A stretch of 35,295 nt of DNA, taken from Actinomadura sp. KC06 (GTDB taxonomy: Bacteria > Actinomycetota > Actinomycetes > Streptosporangiales > Streptosporangiaceae). The stretch covers positions 1 through 35,295 of the forward strand of contig NZ_SMKT01000097.1 in the NCBI RefSeq assembly GCF_004348735.1. The letters run 5' to 3'. Position numbers and translations under genes: made by a program. The notes under the pieces are model-generated. The model had not been told where the DNA came from and did not search any database. It saw only the letters and a list, made by a program, of their open reading frames with translations. Shown one piece after another: positions 24,329 to 31,760 of the stretch; position 1 is the first letter of the stretch, and the number at the start of each line of letters is the position of its first letter.

Positions 24329-25473
24329 CCGCGCTCCCAGAAGCTCGGTCCGACCGGCTCGTGATAGTCGCTGGTCGCGATGATGTAGCCGTCCTCCTCG
24401 GACAGCGGCAGCTGCGGCAGCGCCCGCGCCGCCGGGCCGAAGATGACCTTCGCGGCGTCGGTGGCGTCGAACGTGGACTGGTGGCACGGGCACAGGATGT
24501 GGTGCGTCGTCTGCTCGTACAGCGCCGCCGGGCAGCCGACGTGCGTGCACACCTTGGAGTACGCCACGATCCCGTTGACGTGCCAGTTCTCGCGTCCCTT
24601 GGCGGGCTTGAACTGGTCCTCGGGGACGTTGATGAGGATCGTGACCGCCTTGGCGTTCTGGGTGAGCACCTCGTCCTCGGGGACGTGCTCCTCGATCCCC
24701 TCCGGCAGGACGGTGATCATGCTGCCGGGGCTGGCGAAGTCGCTGACCCGCAGCGGGCGGTGGGTGCCGTCCACGACGAGGCGGACGCCCTTCTTGCCCT
24801 CGCTCTTCGCCCGCTTGACGGCCTCGCCCCAGTAGGTGTGGCGGAGCCGCTTCTCCGGCAGCGGGCCGAGGTCGCGCAGCAGCACCAGCGGCGCCAGGCC
24901 GAGCGGCGCGGCGGCCAGCAGCAGCGTGCGGCGCAGCAGCGGCCGCTTGGTGATGCCGCTGTCCTCGGCGCCCTCCATGAAGTCGCGGGCGAACGCGGCC
25001 TGCGACTCCTCGTCGGCGCCGAGCTCGTGCCGCTCCTGGACGATCGGCTTGCTGGTCATCAGCCGCCGCACCCAGATGGTCACGCCTGCCGCCATCGCCA
25101 GGAACGACAGCGCCATCGTCCCGCCGAGCCAGAAGTTGGACTCGCGGGCGCGGACCACGCCGTGCATGCCGCCGTCGCGGCCGCTCCAGCCGATGAAGTA
25201 GGCGATGAACGCCACGCTGGCCGCGAACGCGACCATGAAGAGCGTCGCGACGATCCGCTCGGCCCGCTTCATGGACGCCTCGTCGAGCTGCTCGCCCACG
25301 CCGGCGGGCGCCGAGATGTCGTCCTCGGCGAGCAGCGCCTTCTCCCTCGCCGGGGACGGCGTGCCGACGACGCGCTCGCGCCGTGGGGCGCCCTCGCGTT
25401 CGGCGCCCTCGCGCGGTTCGCCGCTCTCGCCCGAGCCCTCCGGGCCCGGGGTCTCCTTGTTGTCGTCGCTCAT
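24325..25473 (-). CDS. qcrA: Rieske iron-sulfur subunit of cytochrome bc1
   Basis: A 382-residue Rieske protein that takes electrons from menaquinol in QcrB and gives them to QcrC. [2Fe-2S] ligands are C309, H311, C328 and H331, with the structural disulfide pair C314/C330 (CTHVGC ... CPCH). Three membrane helices (about 74-96, 118-136 and 182-200), instead of the single one of proteobacteria, and a 70-residue acidic N-terminal region are typical of the actinobacterial form. ATG 25473 is chosen because it overlaps the qcrC stop by 4 bp; the frame is open upstream but runs through the end of qcrC. Its Shine-Dalgarno (GAAGAAG) is formed by the lysine codons at the end of qcrC. Confidence 0.97.
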   Translation of the reverse strand: MSDDNKETPGPEGSGESGEPREGAEREGAPRRERVVGTPSPAREKALLAEDDISAPAGVGEQLDEASMKRAERIVATLFMVAFAASVAFIAYFIGWSGRDGGMHGVVRARESNFWLGGTMALSFLAMAAGVTIWVRRLMTSKPIVQERHELGADEESQAAFARDFMEGAEDSGITKRPLLRRTLLLAAAPLGLAPLVLLRDLGPLPEKRLRHTYWGEAVKRAKSEGKKGVRLVVDGTHRPLRVSDFASPGSMITVLPEGIEEHVPEDEVLTQNAKAVTILINVPEDQFKPAKGRENWHVNGIVAYSKVCTHVGCPAALYEQTTHHILCPCHQSTFDATDAAKVIFGPAARALPQLPLSEEDGYIIATSDYHEPVGPSFWERG

Positions 25474-26381
25474 GACTTCTTCAGCTTCTTCGGCTTCTTC
25501 GCGGTGATCCACATGGCCGCCAGGACCAGCAGGCCGATGCCGATCAGCCAGCCGGCCAGGCCCTCGCTGACCGGGCCGATGCGGCCGAGGCCGTTGCCGC
25601 CCGGGTTCGGTTCCTCACGCGTCTGCACCAGGTAGGCGATGATCGCCTGCTTCTCCTTGGGCGTGAGCGTGGTGTCGTTGAACACCGGCATCGCCTGCGG
25701 GCCGGTCAGCATCGCCTCGTACATCTGGGTGGGCGTGACGTCGTCGCCCGACAGCGGCGGCGCGTACTTGCCGCCGGTCAGCGCGCCGCCCTGGCCGGTG
25801 AAGTTGTGGCACTGGGCGCAGTTGGTGCGGAACAGCTTGCCGCCGAGCGCGACGTCGCCGTCCTTCGGGTCGACGGCCGACGCCGGCGGAACCTCGGGGC
25901 CGCCGCCGAGCGACTGGATGTAGGTCCGCAGATCGTGCAGGTTCTTCTCGGCCTGCGCCTTCTGCTTCTCGGCGTGCTCGCGCTCCTTCGGGTCCTCGTA
26001 GTCGGTCTTGATCGAGGTGTCGAAGGCGGGGATCGGCCGCTTGCGCGGCACCTGCGCGCCGGGGTTCATCGCGGGCATGCGGCCCGTGCTGACCTGGAAG
26101 TCGACCGACGCGGCGCCCACGCCGATGAGGCTGGGTGCGAGCGGCTTGCCGTTGGCGTCCTTGGTGCCCTCGGCGTTCAGGCCGTGACAGCTCGCGCAGT
26201 TCTTGTTGAACAGCTCCTGGCCGTTCTTGAGGTCCTGAGCGAGCTGGGCGCTGCTCTTCGCCTCGGCGCGCTCGGTCTGCGGCGAGAATCCGGCGTAGAC
26301 GACGCCGATCGCCGCCAGGGCCGCCAGCACGACGGCGTAGCCCGCCCACGGGCGCCGTCGCCATGCGGTGATCCTTTTCAC
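25470..26381 (-). CDS. qcrC: Di-haem cytochrome c subunit of cytochrome bc1
   Basis: A 303-residue membrane-anchored cytochrome cc. An N-terminal Arg-rich segment and helix (about 13-31) and a C-terminal anchor (276-294) bracket two cytochrome c domains with C62-A-S-C65-H66 and C188-A-Q-C191-H192; probable axial Met ligands are M102 (GRMPA) and M231 (AMPVF). It relays electrons from the Rieske centre to CuA of the aa3 oxidase inside the supercomplex. The charged stretch at 120-150 between the domains looks longer than in the homologues I remember. GTG 26381 is chosen because it has GGGGA upstream and gives the family-typical MKRI..RRR start; ATG 26402, seven codons earlier, is an alternative with a weaker site. 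Confidence 0.96.
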   Translation of the reverse strand: MKRITAWRRRPWAGYAVVLAALAAIGVVYAGFSPQTERAEAKSSAQLAQDLKNGQELFNKNCASCHGLNAEGTKDANGKPLAPSLIGVGAASVDFQVSTGRMPAMNPGAQVPRKRPIPAFDTSIKTDYEDPKEREHAEKQKAQAEKNLHDLRTYIQSLGGGPEVPPASAVDPKDGDVALGGKLFRTNCAQCHNFTGQGGALTGGKYAPPLSGDDVTPTQMYEAMLTGPQAMPVFNDTTLTPKEKQAIIAYLVQTREEPNPGGNGLGRIGPVSEGLAGWLIGIGLLVLAAMWITAKKPKKLKKS

Positions 26382-26454
26382 GGAAATCCCCGTTCGGGTC
26401 ATGTCTTCTGGTGGGTCAGGGCTTGCGGTGGGTCAGGGTGCGTCTCGGCGGCGG

Positions 26455-27111
26455 TCACATGTCGAGCAGGTAGACGGCCGCGAACAGGCCGATCCACACC
26501 ACGTCGACGAAGTGCCAGTAGTAGGACACGACGATCGCGCTCGTCGCCTGCTCGTGCGTCCAGCGTTTCGCGGCGTAGGTGCGCCCGAGGATGAAGAGGA
26601 AGGCGATGAGGCCGCCGGTGACGTGCAGGCCGTGGAAGCCGGTCGCCAGGTAGAAGATCGAGCCGTAGGCCGAGGACGAGAAGGTCAGCCCGTCGTGGGT
26701 GACCAGGTTGTAGTACTCGTATCCCTGGCCCGCGATGAAGTAGGCGCCCATGAGGAACGACAGGACGTACCACTCGCGCAGGCCCCAGCTCCGGAAGTTC
26801 AGCAGGCTCCCGTCACGCCCGACCTTGCCCGCCTCGGCCTTGAACACGCCCATCTGGCAGGTCACGGATGACAGCACCAGGATGGTCGTGTTGACCGACG
26901 ACAGCGGCAGGTCCAGCGGGGCGCCGGGCCACGCGTCTTCCCCGGACTGGCCGATCGTCACGGAGCGGATCGTGAAGAACATCGCGAACAGGGCCGCGAA
27001 GAACATCAGCTCGGACGACAGCCAGACGATCGTCCCCACGCTGACCAGATTGGGACGGTTCGCCCGTGCGTGAGGTGTTGTTTCAATCGCGGATGCTGTC
27101 ACGGGCAGCAT
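26455..27111 (-). CDS. ctaE: Cytochrome c oxidase subunit III
   Basis: A 218-residue, five-helix subunit III of the aa3-type oxidase. Recognisable segments are NRPNLVSVGTIVWLSSELMFF (about 18-38), the loop helix with REWYVLSFLMGAYFIAGQGYEYY (112-134), GFHGLHVTGG (158-167) and the closing YYWHFVDVVWIGLF (197-210). Helices are at about 26-50, 70-90, 112-132, 147-178 and 193-215. ATG 27111 has AAGGG seven bases upstream; an in-frame ATG at 27141 would add ten residues not usual in the family. Subunits I, II and IV are not in the window. It is first in the ctaE-qcrCAB cluster; 73 bp separate it from qcrC, with an 11-bp direct repeat (GTGGGTCAGGG at 26411 and 26428). Confidence 0.97.
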   Translation of the reverse strand: MLPVTASAIETTPHARANRPNLVSVGTIVWLSSELMFFAALFAMFFTIRSVTIGQSGEDAWPGAPLDLPLSSVNTTILVLSSVTCQMGVFKAEAGKVGRDGSLLNFRSWGLREWYVLSFLMGAYFIAGQGYEYYNLVTHDGLTFSSSAYGSIFYLATGFHGLHVTGGLIAFLFILGRTYAAKRWTHEQATSAIVVSYYWHFVDVVWIGLFAAVYLLDM

Positions 27112-27205
27112 TATTGCGCCCTTGTCCCGTGGGTGACGCATGACCCCCCTTCTACGGTTCCCCGCGCGTGTCCCCGCTGGCCCGGACCGGGTACCCTTCA
27201 CGTCC

Positions 27206-27628
27206 ATGAGCACCGCCCCTGAGGGCCCGATGAAGGTCCTCGTCTACAGCGACGACGCGAACACCCGCGCGCAGATCCGGATGGCGATCGGGCGCCGCCC
27301 CGCCGCCGATCTCCCGAAGGTCGAGTTCGTCGAGATCGCCACCCAGCCCGCCGTCGTGGCGCGGCTCGACCAGGGCGACGTCGACGTCCTGGTGGTGGAC
27401 GGCGAGGCGCAGCCCGCGGGCGGCCTCGGCGTGTGCCGGCAGGCCAAGGACGAGGTGTACGACTGCCCGCCCGTCCTCGCGATCATCGGCCGCCGCGACG
27501 ACGGCTGGCTCGCGACCTGGTCCCGCGCCGACGCCGTGGTGAGCCTGCCGCTCGACCCGATGGCCGTCGCGAACGCGCTCGCCGGGCTGATGCGCAAGCG
27601 CCTCGGCGACCGCCTCCCCGCCCTGTAG
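27206..27628 (+). CDS. Atypical receiver-domain protein
   Basis: A 140-residue stand-alone receiver (CheY-like fold) without an output domain. The acidic pair D16/D17 and D65 at the phosphorylation position are kept (VLVVDGEAQPAGG). The T/S switch position is occupied by glycine (LAIIGRRDD) and the conserved lysine before the cis-proline is replaced by leucine (VVSLPLDP), so ordinary phosphorylation switching is doubtful. ATG 27206 lacks a Shine-Dalgarno but lies 8 bp after a TANNNT box (TACCCT, 27192-27197), fitting a leaderless transcript; ATG 27230 with GAGG upstream is the alternative and would remove 8 residues. It is divergent from ctaE and 34 bp before trpD. Function unknown; the pairing with the oxidase genes recurs in other actinomycetes as far as I recall. 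Confidence 0.85.
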   Translation: MSTAPEGPMKVLVYSDDANTRAQIRMAIGRRPAADLPKVEFVEIATQPAVVARLDQGDVDVLVVDGEAQPAGGLGVCRQAKDEVYDCPPVLAIIGRRDDGWLATWSRADAVVSLPLDPMAVANALAGLMRKRLGDRLPAL

Positions 27629-27662
27629 ACCGTCCCGAAGGCCCTGAGACCCGGTAGGCGAC

Positions 27663-28721
27663 ATGGACGCGCGCACCACCTGGCCCGCACTGCTCAACGC
27701 CCTGCTCTCGGGCGACTCGCTGACCAGCGAGGAGACCGAGTGGGCCATGAACAGCATCATGGCCGGGGACGCCACCGACGTGCAGATCGCGGGCTTCGCG
27801 GTCGCGCTGCGCGCCAAGGGCGAGACGGTCGAGGAGGTCACCGGCCTCGCCGAGGGCATGATGGACAACGCCAGGCCCATCCACGTGCCGGGCCCCATCG
27901 CCGACCTCGTCGGGACGGGCGGCGACCGGGCCCACACCGTCAACGTGTCGACGATGGCCGCCGTGGTCGCGGCCGCGGCGGGCGTCCGGGTGGTCAAGCA
28001 CGGCAACCGGGCCGCGTCGTCGTCCTGCGGCGCCGCCGACCTGCTGGAGCACCTCGGCGTCGCGATCGACCTGCCGCCCGAGGCCACCGCCCGGGTCGCC
28101 GAGGAGATCGGCATCACGTTCTGCTTCGCGCCGCTCTACCACCCGGCGCTGAAGCACGCGGCGCGGACGCGCAGCGAGCTCGGCACCCCGACGGTGTTCA
28201 ACTTCCTCGGGCCGCTGACGAACCCGGCGCGTCCTGGCGCGCAGGCGGTCGGCGTGTTCCATCCGCGGATGGCGGGCGTCGTCGCGGGCGTGTTCGCCGC
28301 CCGCGGCTGCTCGTCGCTGGTGTTCCGCGGCGACGACGGCCTGGACGAGCTGACGACGACCGGCACCTCGACGGTGTGGGTCGTCCGCGACGGGACGGCG
28401 ACGGAGACGACGTTCGACCCGTCCGACCTGGGCATCCCGCCCGCCAAGCCGGAGGACCTGCGCGGCGCCGACGCCGCGTTCAACGGGCGCGTGGCGCGCG
28501 AGACGTTCGCCGGACGCAAAGGCCCGGTCCGCGACATGGTGCTGCTGAACGCCGCCGCGCTCATCACCGCCTACGACGGCACGCCCGCCCCGGCGGCTCT
28601 GACCGAGACACTCCGCGGCGCCTACGAGCGCGCCGCGGCGGCCGTCGACTCCGGCGGCGCGAGCACGCTCCTCGACCGCTGGATCGAGACGTCCAAGGGG
28701 CTCCGCCGGTCGGTGGACTAG
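27663..28721 (+). CDS. trpD: Anthranilate phosphoribosyltransferase
   Basis: A 352-residue enzyme of tryptophan synthesis; it joins anthranilate and PRPP to phosphoribosyl-anthranilate. The PRPP-binding GTGGD is at 84-88, KHGNRAASS at 112-120, and the Mg-binding DDGLDE segment is near 223-228. The small N-terminal helical domain and the large alpha/beta domain have normal lengths. ATG 27663 begins the family N-terminus; the ribosome-binding site is weak, and since the receiver gene ends only 34 bp before, the two are probably one transcript. No other trp gene is nearby, as in Mycobacterium and Streptomyces where this trpD also sits next to ctaE/qcr. The TAG stop shares CTAG with the convergent RAM-domain gene. 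Confidence 0.97.
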   Translation: MDARTTWPALLNALLSGDSLTSEETEWAMNSIMAGDATDVQIAGFAVALRAKGETVEEVTGLAEGMMDNARPIHVPGPIADLVGTGGDRAHTVNVSTMAAVVAAAAGVRVVKHGNRAASSSCGAADLLEHLGVAIDLPPEATARVAEEIGITFCFAPLYHPALKHAARTRSELGTPTVFNFLGPLTNPARPGAQAVGVFHPRMAGVVAGVFAARGCSSLVFRGDDGLDELTTTGTSTVWVVRDGTATETTFDPSDLGIPPAKPEDLRGADAAFNGRVARETFAGRKGPVRDMVLLNAAALITAYDGTPAPAALTETLRGAYERAAAAVDSGGASTLLDRWIETSKGLRRSVD

Positions 28722-29005
28722 TCGGCGTCGGGGAGGCCCAGGGCGAAGGCCTGCTCCAGGTCGTGCTGGGAGTAGGTGCGGAACGCGATGTGCGTCTCGG
28801 TGCCGACGATGCCGGGGACCTTGTTGATGCGGCCCGGGATGACGTCGTTCAGCTCCTCGTGGCGGCGCACCCGGACCATGGCCATGAGGTCGTGGTCCCC
28901 GGTGATGGAGAAGACCTCGCTGACGCCGTCGAAGGCCGCGATCGTCTCGGCCACCTCGTGGATGCGCGCGACGTCGGCCTTGACGAACACGATCGCAGTG
29001 ACCAC
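28718..29005 (-). CDS. Stand-alone Lrp/AsnC ligand-binding (RAM) domain
   Basis: A 95-residue protein equal to the C-terminal RAM (effector-binding) domain of Lrp/AsnC regulators, with no helix-turn-helix. The betaalphabetabetaalphabeta pattern is clear: AIVFVKADV, helix VAETIAAFDG, VSEVFSITGDHDLMAMVRV, helix EELNDVIPGRINKVPGI and TETHIAFRTYSQHD. Stand-alone RAM proteins form octamers that bind amino acids and can modify full-length Lrp proteins or enzymes. The start is GTG 29005 with GGGGAGGG upstream. Convergent with trpD, the stops overlapping in CTAG. An amino-acid ligand is likely by family, not shown by the sequence. Confidence 0.92.
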   Translation of the reverse strand: MVTAIVFVKADVARIHEVAETIAAFDGVSEVFSITGDHDLMAMVRVRRHEELNDVIPGRINKVPGIVGTETHIAFRTYSQHDLEQAFALGLPDAD

Positions 29006-29059
29006 TTCACCCTCCCCTGAGTCCGGACGGTCCGACCCTACCGGGCCGCCTCCGGGCGC

Positions 29060-29809
29060 TCAGCCGCGGCTCAAGGCGGCGAGGCGGCGGGCGGGCCCCG
29101 CACGGCGCGCCAGGAGCGCGAACCCCACCCCGGCGACGAAGCCGTAGATGTGCGCGGCGTAGGCGACGTTGCTCTTGTCGTCGCCCAGCGACAGCCACTG
29201 CAGGACGAACCAGTACCCGAGCACCACCCACACCGGCAGCCGCATCACGATGACCGGCGGGACCCAGCTGACGACCCGTCCCCGCGGGTTGAGGATCACG
29301 TAGGCGCCCATCACGCCCGCGATGGCGCCGGACGCCCCGACGAGCGGGACGGTGGAGTCGGGCGACGTCCACGCGTACCCGTAGACGGCCACGAGACCGA
29401 AGAACAGGTAGCTGAGCAGGTAGCGCCATCGGCCGAGCCTGTCTTCGACGCCCATGCCGACGACGAACAGCGCGACCAGGTTGCTGAGCAGGTGCAGCGC
29501 GCCGGAGTGCAGGAACATCGAGCTGAACGCCGACGTCCAGGGGGCCTTGCCGAAGGTGGAGGGGCCGCATTCGTCGACGACGTCCGGCGGCAGCGGCTTC
29601 TGGTCGCCGGTGGTCAGCTCCTTGGGGACGGCGCCGTACTCGAAGGTGAAGTGCGCCGTCCTGCACTCGCGGACATGGCCCTCGCCGTACCAGGTGGCGA
29701 AGTTCGACATCGGGGTGAGCAGGTACACCACCACGTTGGCCGCGACGAGCAGGTACGTCACCCACGGGACGCGCCGCGCCGGCTGGCTGTCATAGAGGGG
29801 CAGGGCCAC
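29060..29809 (-). CDS. Rhomboid-family intramembrane serine protease
   Basis: A 249-residue membrane protein with six or seven helices. The serine protease dyad is S160 in GASGAIAG and H220 in AAHIYGF; N110 in HLLSN (H106-x3-N110) is the usual oxyanion-site helix. An unusually long loop (about 38-95, with C49 and C81 that could form a disulfide) follows the first helix. Rhomboids cut transmembrane segments of other proteins in the membrane. GTG 29809 lies 9 bp after the stop of the nuclease gene, so they are likely co-transcribed. The natural substrate is unknown; TIGR04222-type proteins with Gly/Cys tails are sometimes thought of as rhomboid or sortase-like substrates, but nothing here shows it. 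Confidence 0.93.
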   Translation of the reverse strand: MALPLYDSQPARRVPWVTYLLVAANVVVYLLTPMSNFATWYGEGHVRECRTAHFTFEYGAVPKELTTGDQKPLPPDVVDECGPSTFGKAPWTSAFSSMFLHSGALHLLSNLVALFVVGMGVEDRLGRWRYLLSYLFFGLVAVYGYAWTSPDSTVPLVGASGAIAGVMGAYVILNPRGRVVSWVPPVIVMRLPVWVVLGYWFVLQWLSLGDDKSNVAYAAHIYGFVAGVGFALLARRAGPARRLAALSRG

Positions 29810-29818
29810 CCCGACACC

Positions 29819-31636
29819 TTAGTGGCGGCCGCGCCTGGGCCGGGACGTCTCGGACGCCCCCTCGTAGGACCTGTCGTAGGCGCGGTCGATCCACTCGCGC
29901 AGGCCCTCGGCGCCGTGCGCGGGGCACGTCCAGGCGCCGGCGACCTCGACGAGGCGGACGCCGGGGAGGTCGAGCCAGCGCAGCACGCACTCCATCTCCT
30001 CCGCCGTGGCGCCCGCGGAGGGCGGCGCGCCGAGCGCGACTCCGCCGGGCGCCTCGCCTGAGGGCGGGAACACCGTCTCGGCGGTGGCGATGAGCGCGTC
30101 GACGTAGGGGCGCGGGGCGGCGCGCGGGGGAACGTTCCCGGCGGCGGCGAGCCGCCCGTAGCGGACCACCGCCAGCTCCCAGCCGCCGTCGAACGCGGGC
30201 CGGGCCGCGACCAGCTCGGGAAGGCGGGCGAACGCGGCGAGGCGCTGCCCGCGCGCGGCGGCGCGGACGAACGCGGCGAGCCGGTCGCGCTGCGCCCCCG
30301 CCTCCTCGTAGCGCAGCTCGGACGCGAGCCGGTCGATGCGGACCTGCGCGGCGGCGACCACGGGACGCACGTCGCCCTCCATGACCGAGCGGGCCGTCCC
30401 GACGTGGACGGCGTAGGCGTCGGCGGACTCGCGCCCGTCGCAGGGCGCGCCGCAGCGCCCGATCTCGGCGAGCGCGCACGCGCGGGCTTTGCCGTGCTCG
30501 ATGATCCGGAGCGTCAGCCGCTGGGTGCACTGCCGGAGCGGAACGGCCTCGTGCATCGCCGCGCGCGCCTCTTCCGCCTGCCGGCGGGACGAGATCGGCC
30601 CGAGGTAGCGGGCCCCGTCGGCGCGGCACTCGCGGACGATCGACAGCCGCGGGAACGGCTCCACGGTCAGCTTCAGCCAGATCGCCCGCTCGGGGAACTT
30701 GGAGCGGCGGTTGTAGCGCGGCTTGTGCTCGGCGATCAGCCGCAGCTCGCGGACCTCGGCCTCCAGGCCGGTGGCGCACTCGATCGTCCGGACGTTCTCG
30801 GCGATGCCGACCATCTCCCGGACGCGCCATCGCGTCTCGGAGCCGGTGAAGTAGCTGCGCACGCGGGAGCGCAGGTCGCCGCTCTTGCCGACGTACAGGA
30901 CCTCGCCTGAGCCGTCCTCGAACAGGTAGACGCCGGGGGCGCTCGGGACGTCGTCGGCGAGGTGCCGCTTGCGGCGCTGCTCCGGCGTCGGGGCCTTGGC
31001 GAAGCTCTTCATCTCCTCCAGCGAGGTGACGTTGAACGACCCGAGCCGCTCGATCAGGCCGTGCAGGACCTCGACGGTGGCGCGGGCGTCGGCGAGGGCG
31101 CGGTGCGTCGGCTCGTTGGCGGTACGGAAGAAGCGGGACAGAGTGCTGAGCTTGCAGTTGGGCACCTCGTCCTTCGACAGGACGCGGCGCGCGAGGTCGA
31201 CGGTGTCGACGACGGTGAACGCGGGCCAGGCGTAGCCGTTCTCGGCGCACGCGGCCTTGAGGAAGCCGATGTCGAACGAGGCGTTGTGCGCGACGAGGAC
31301 GCAGCCGCGCGCGAACTCCAGGAACGCGGGCAGCACCGACTCGATCTTCGGCGCGGCCGTCACCATCGCGGTGGTGATCCCGGTCAGGGCGGTGATGAAC
31401 GGCGGGATCGGCCCGCCGGGGTCGACGAGCGTGCCGAGCTCGCCGAGCTCCTCTCCCCCGCGCACCTTCACCGCGCCGATCTCGGTGATGGCCGAGTCGG
31501 CGGCCGAGCCGCCCGTCGTCTCCAGGTCGACCACCACGAAGGTGACCCCGGACAGCGGCGTGCCGAGGTCGTCCAGAGTTCCCTGGACGCCGGCCGTCTG
31601 GACACCGCCCGCCTGAACACCGTGCGCAGCCGTCAT
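29819..31636 (-). CDS. DEDDh exonuclease-GIY-YIG nuclease fusion (UvrC/Cho-like)
   Basis: A 605-residue DNA-processing protein. Residues 30-195 are a DnaQ-like 3'-5' exonuclease with D37-x-E39 (VVDLETTG), D122 (AHNASFDIGFL) and H178-x4-D183 (THRALADAR), the DEDDh set. Residues 230-315 are a GIY-YIG endonuclease (GVYLF, LYVGKSGDLRSRVRSY, E..ELRLIAEHKPRYN) as in UvrC/Cho, followed by a UvrC-like middle region and a C-terminal part of unknown role. This architecture is the known actinobacterial type (Rv2191 in Mycobacterium) and suggests nucleotide-excision or end-processing repair. ATG 31636 has no Shine-Dalgarno but lies 7 bp after TACGGT, a TANNNT box fitting a leaderless mRNA; a GTG at 31660 is the alternative. 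Confidence 0.93.
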   Translation of the reverse strand: MTAAHGVQAGGVQTAGVQGTLDDLGTPLSGVTFVVVDLETTGGSAADSAITEIGAVKVRGGEELGELGTLVDPGGPIPPFITALTGITTAMVTAAPKIESVLPAFLEFARGCVLVAHNASFDIGFLKAACAENGYAWPAFTVVDTVDLARRVLSKDEVPNCKLSTLSRFFRTANEPTHRALADARATVEVLHGLIERLGSFNVTSLEEMKSFAKAPTPEQRRKRHLADDVPSAPGVYLFEDGSGEVLYVGKSGDLRSRVRSYFTGSETRWRVREMVGIAENVRTIECATGLEAEVRELRLIAEHKPRYNRRSKFPERAIWLKLTVEPFPRLSIVRECRADGARYLGPISSRRQAEEARAAMHEAVPLRQCTQRLTLRIIEHGKARACALAEIGRCGAPCDGRESADAYAVHVGTARSVMEGDVRPVVAAAQVRIDRLASELRYEEAGAQRDRLAAFVRAAARGQRLAAFARLPELVAARPAFDGGWELAVVRYGRLAAAGNVPPRAAPRPYVDALIATAETVFPPSGEAPGGVALGAPPSAGATAEEMECVLRWLDLPGVRLVEVAGAWTCPAHGAEGLREWIDRAYDRSYEGASETSRPRRGRH

Positions 31637-31760
31637 GTGCGCGACCGTAGAGGACCCCACCGACAGAAGCCGGGCCCGCTAGGGTTGAGGGGCGCCGGCA
31701 CGTCCCGCCGGTCGGGGACGGCGGGGACGGTTCGGGGAGCCGGGCGCGATCCGTCCGAGC

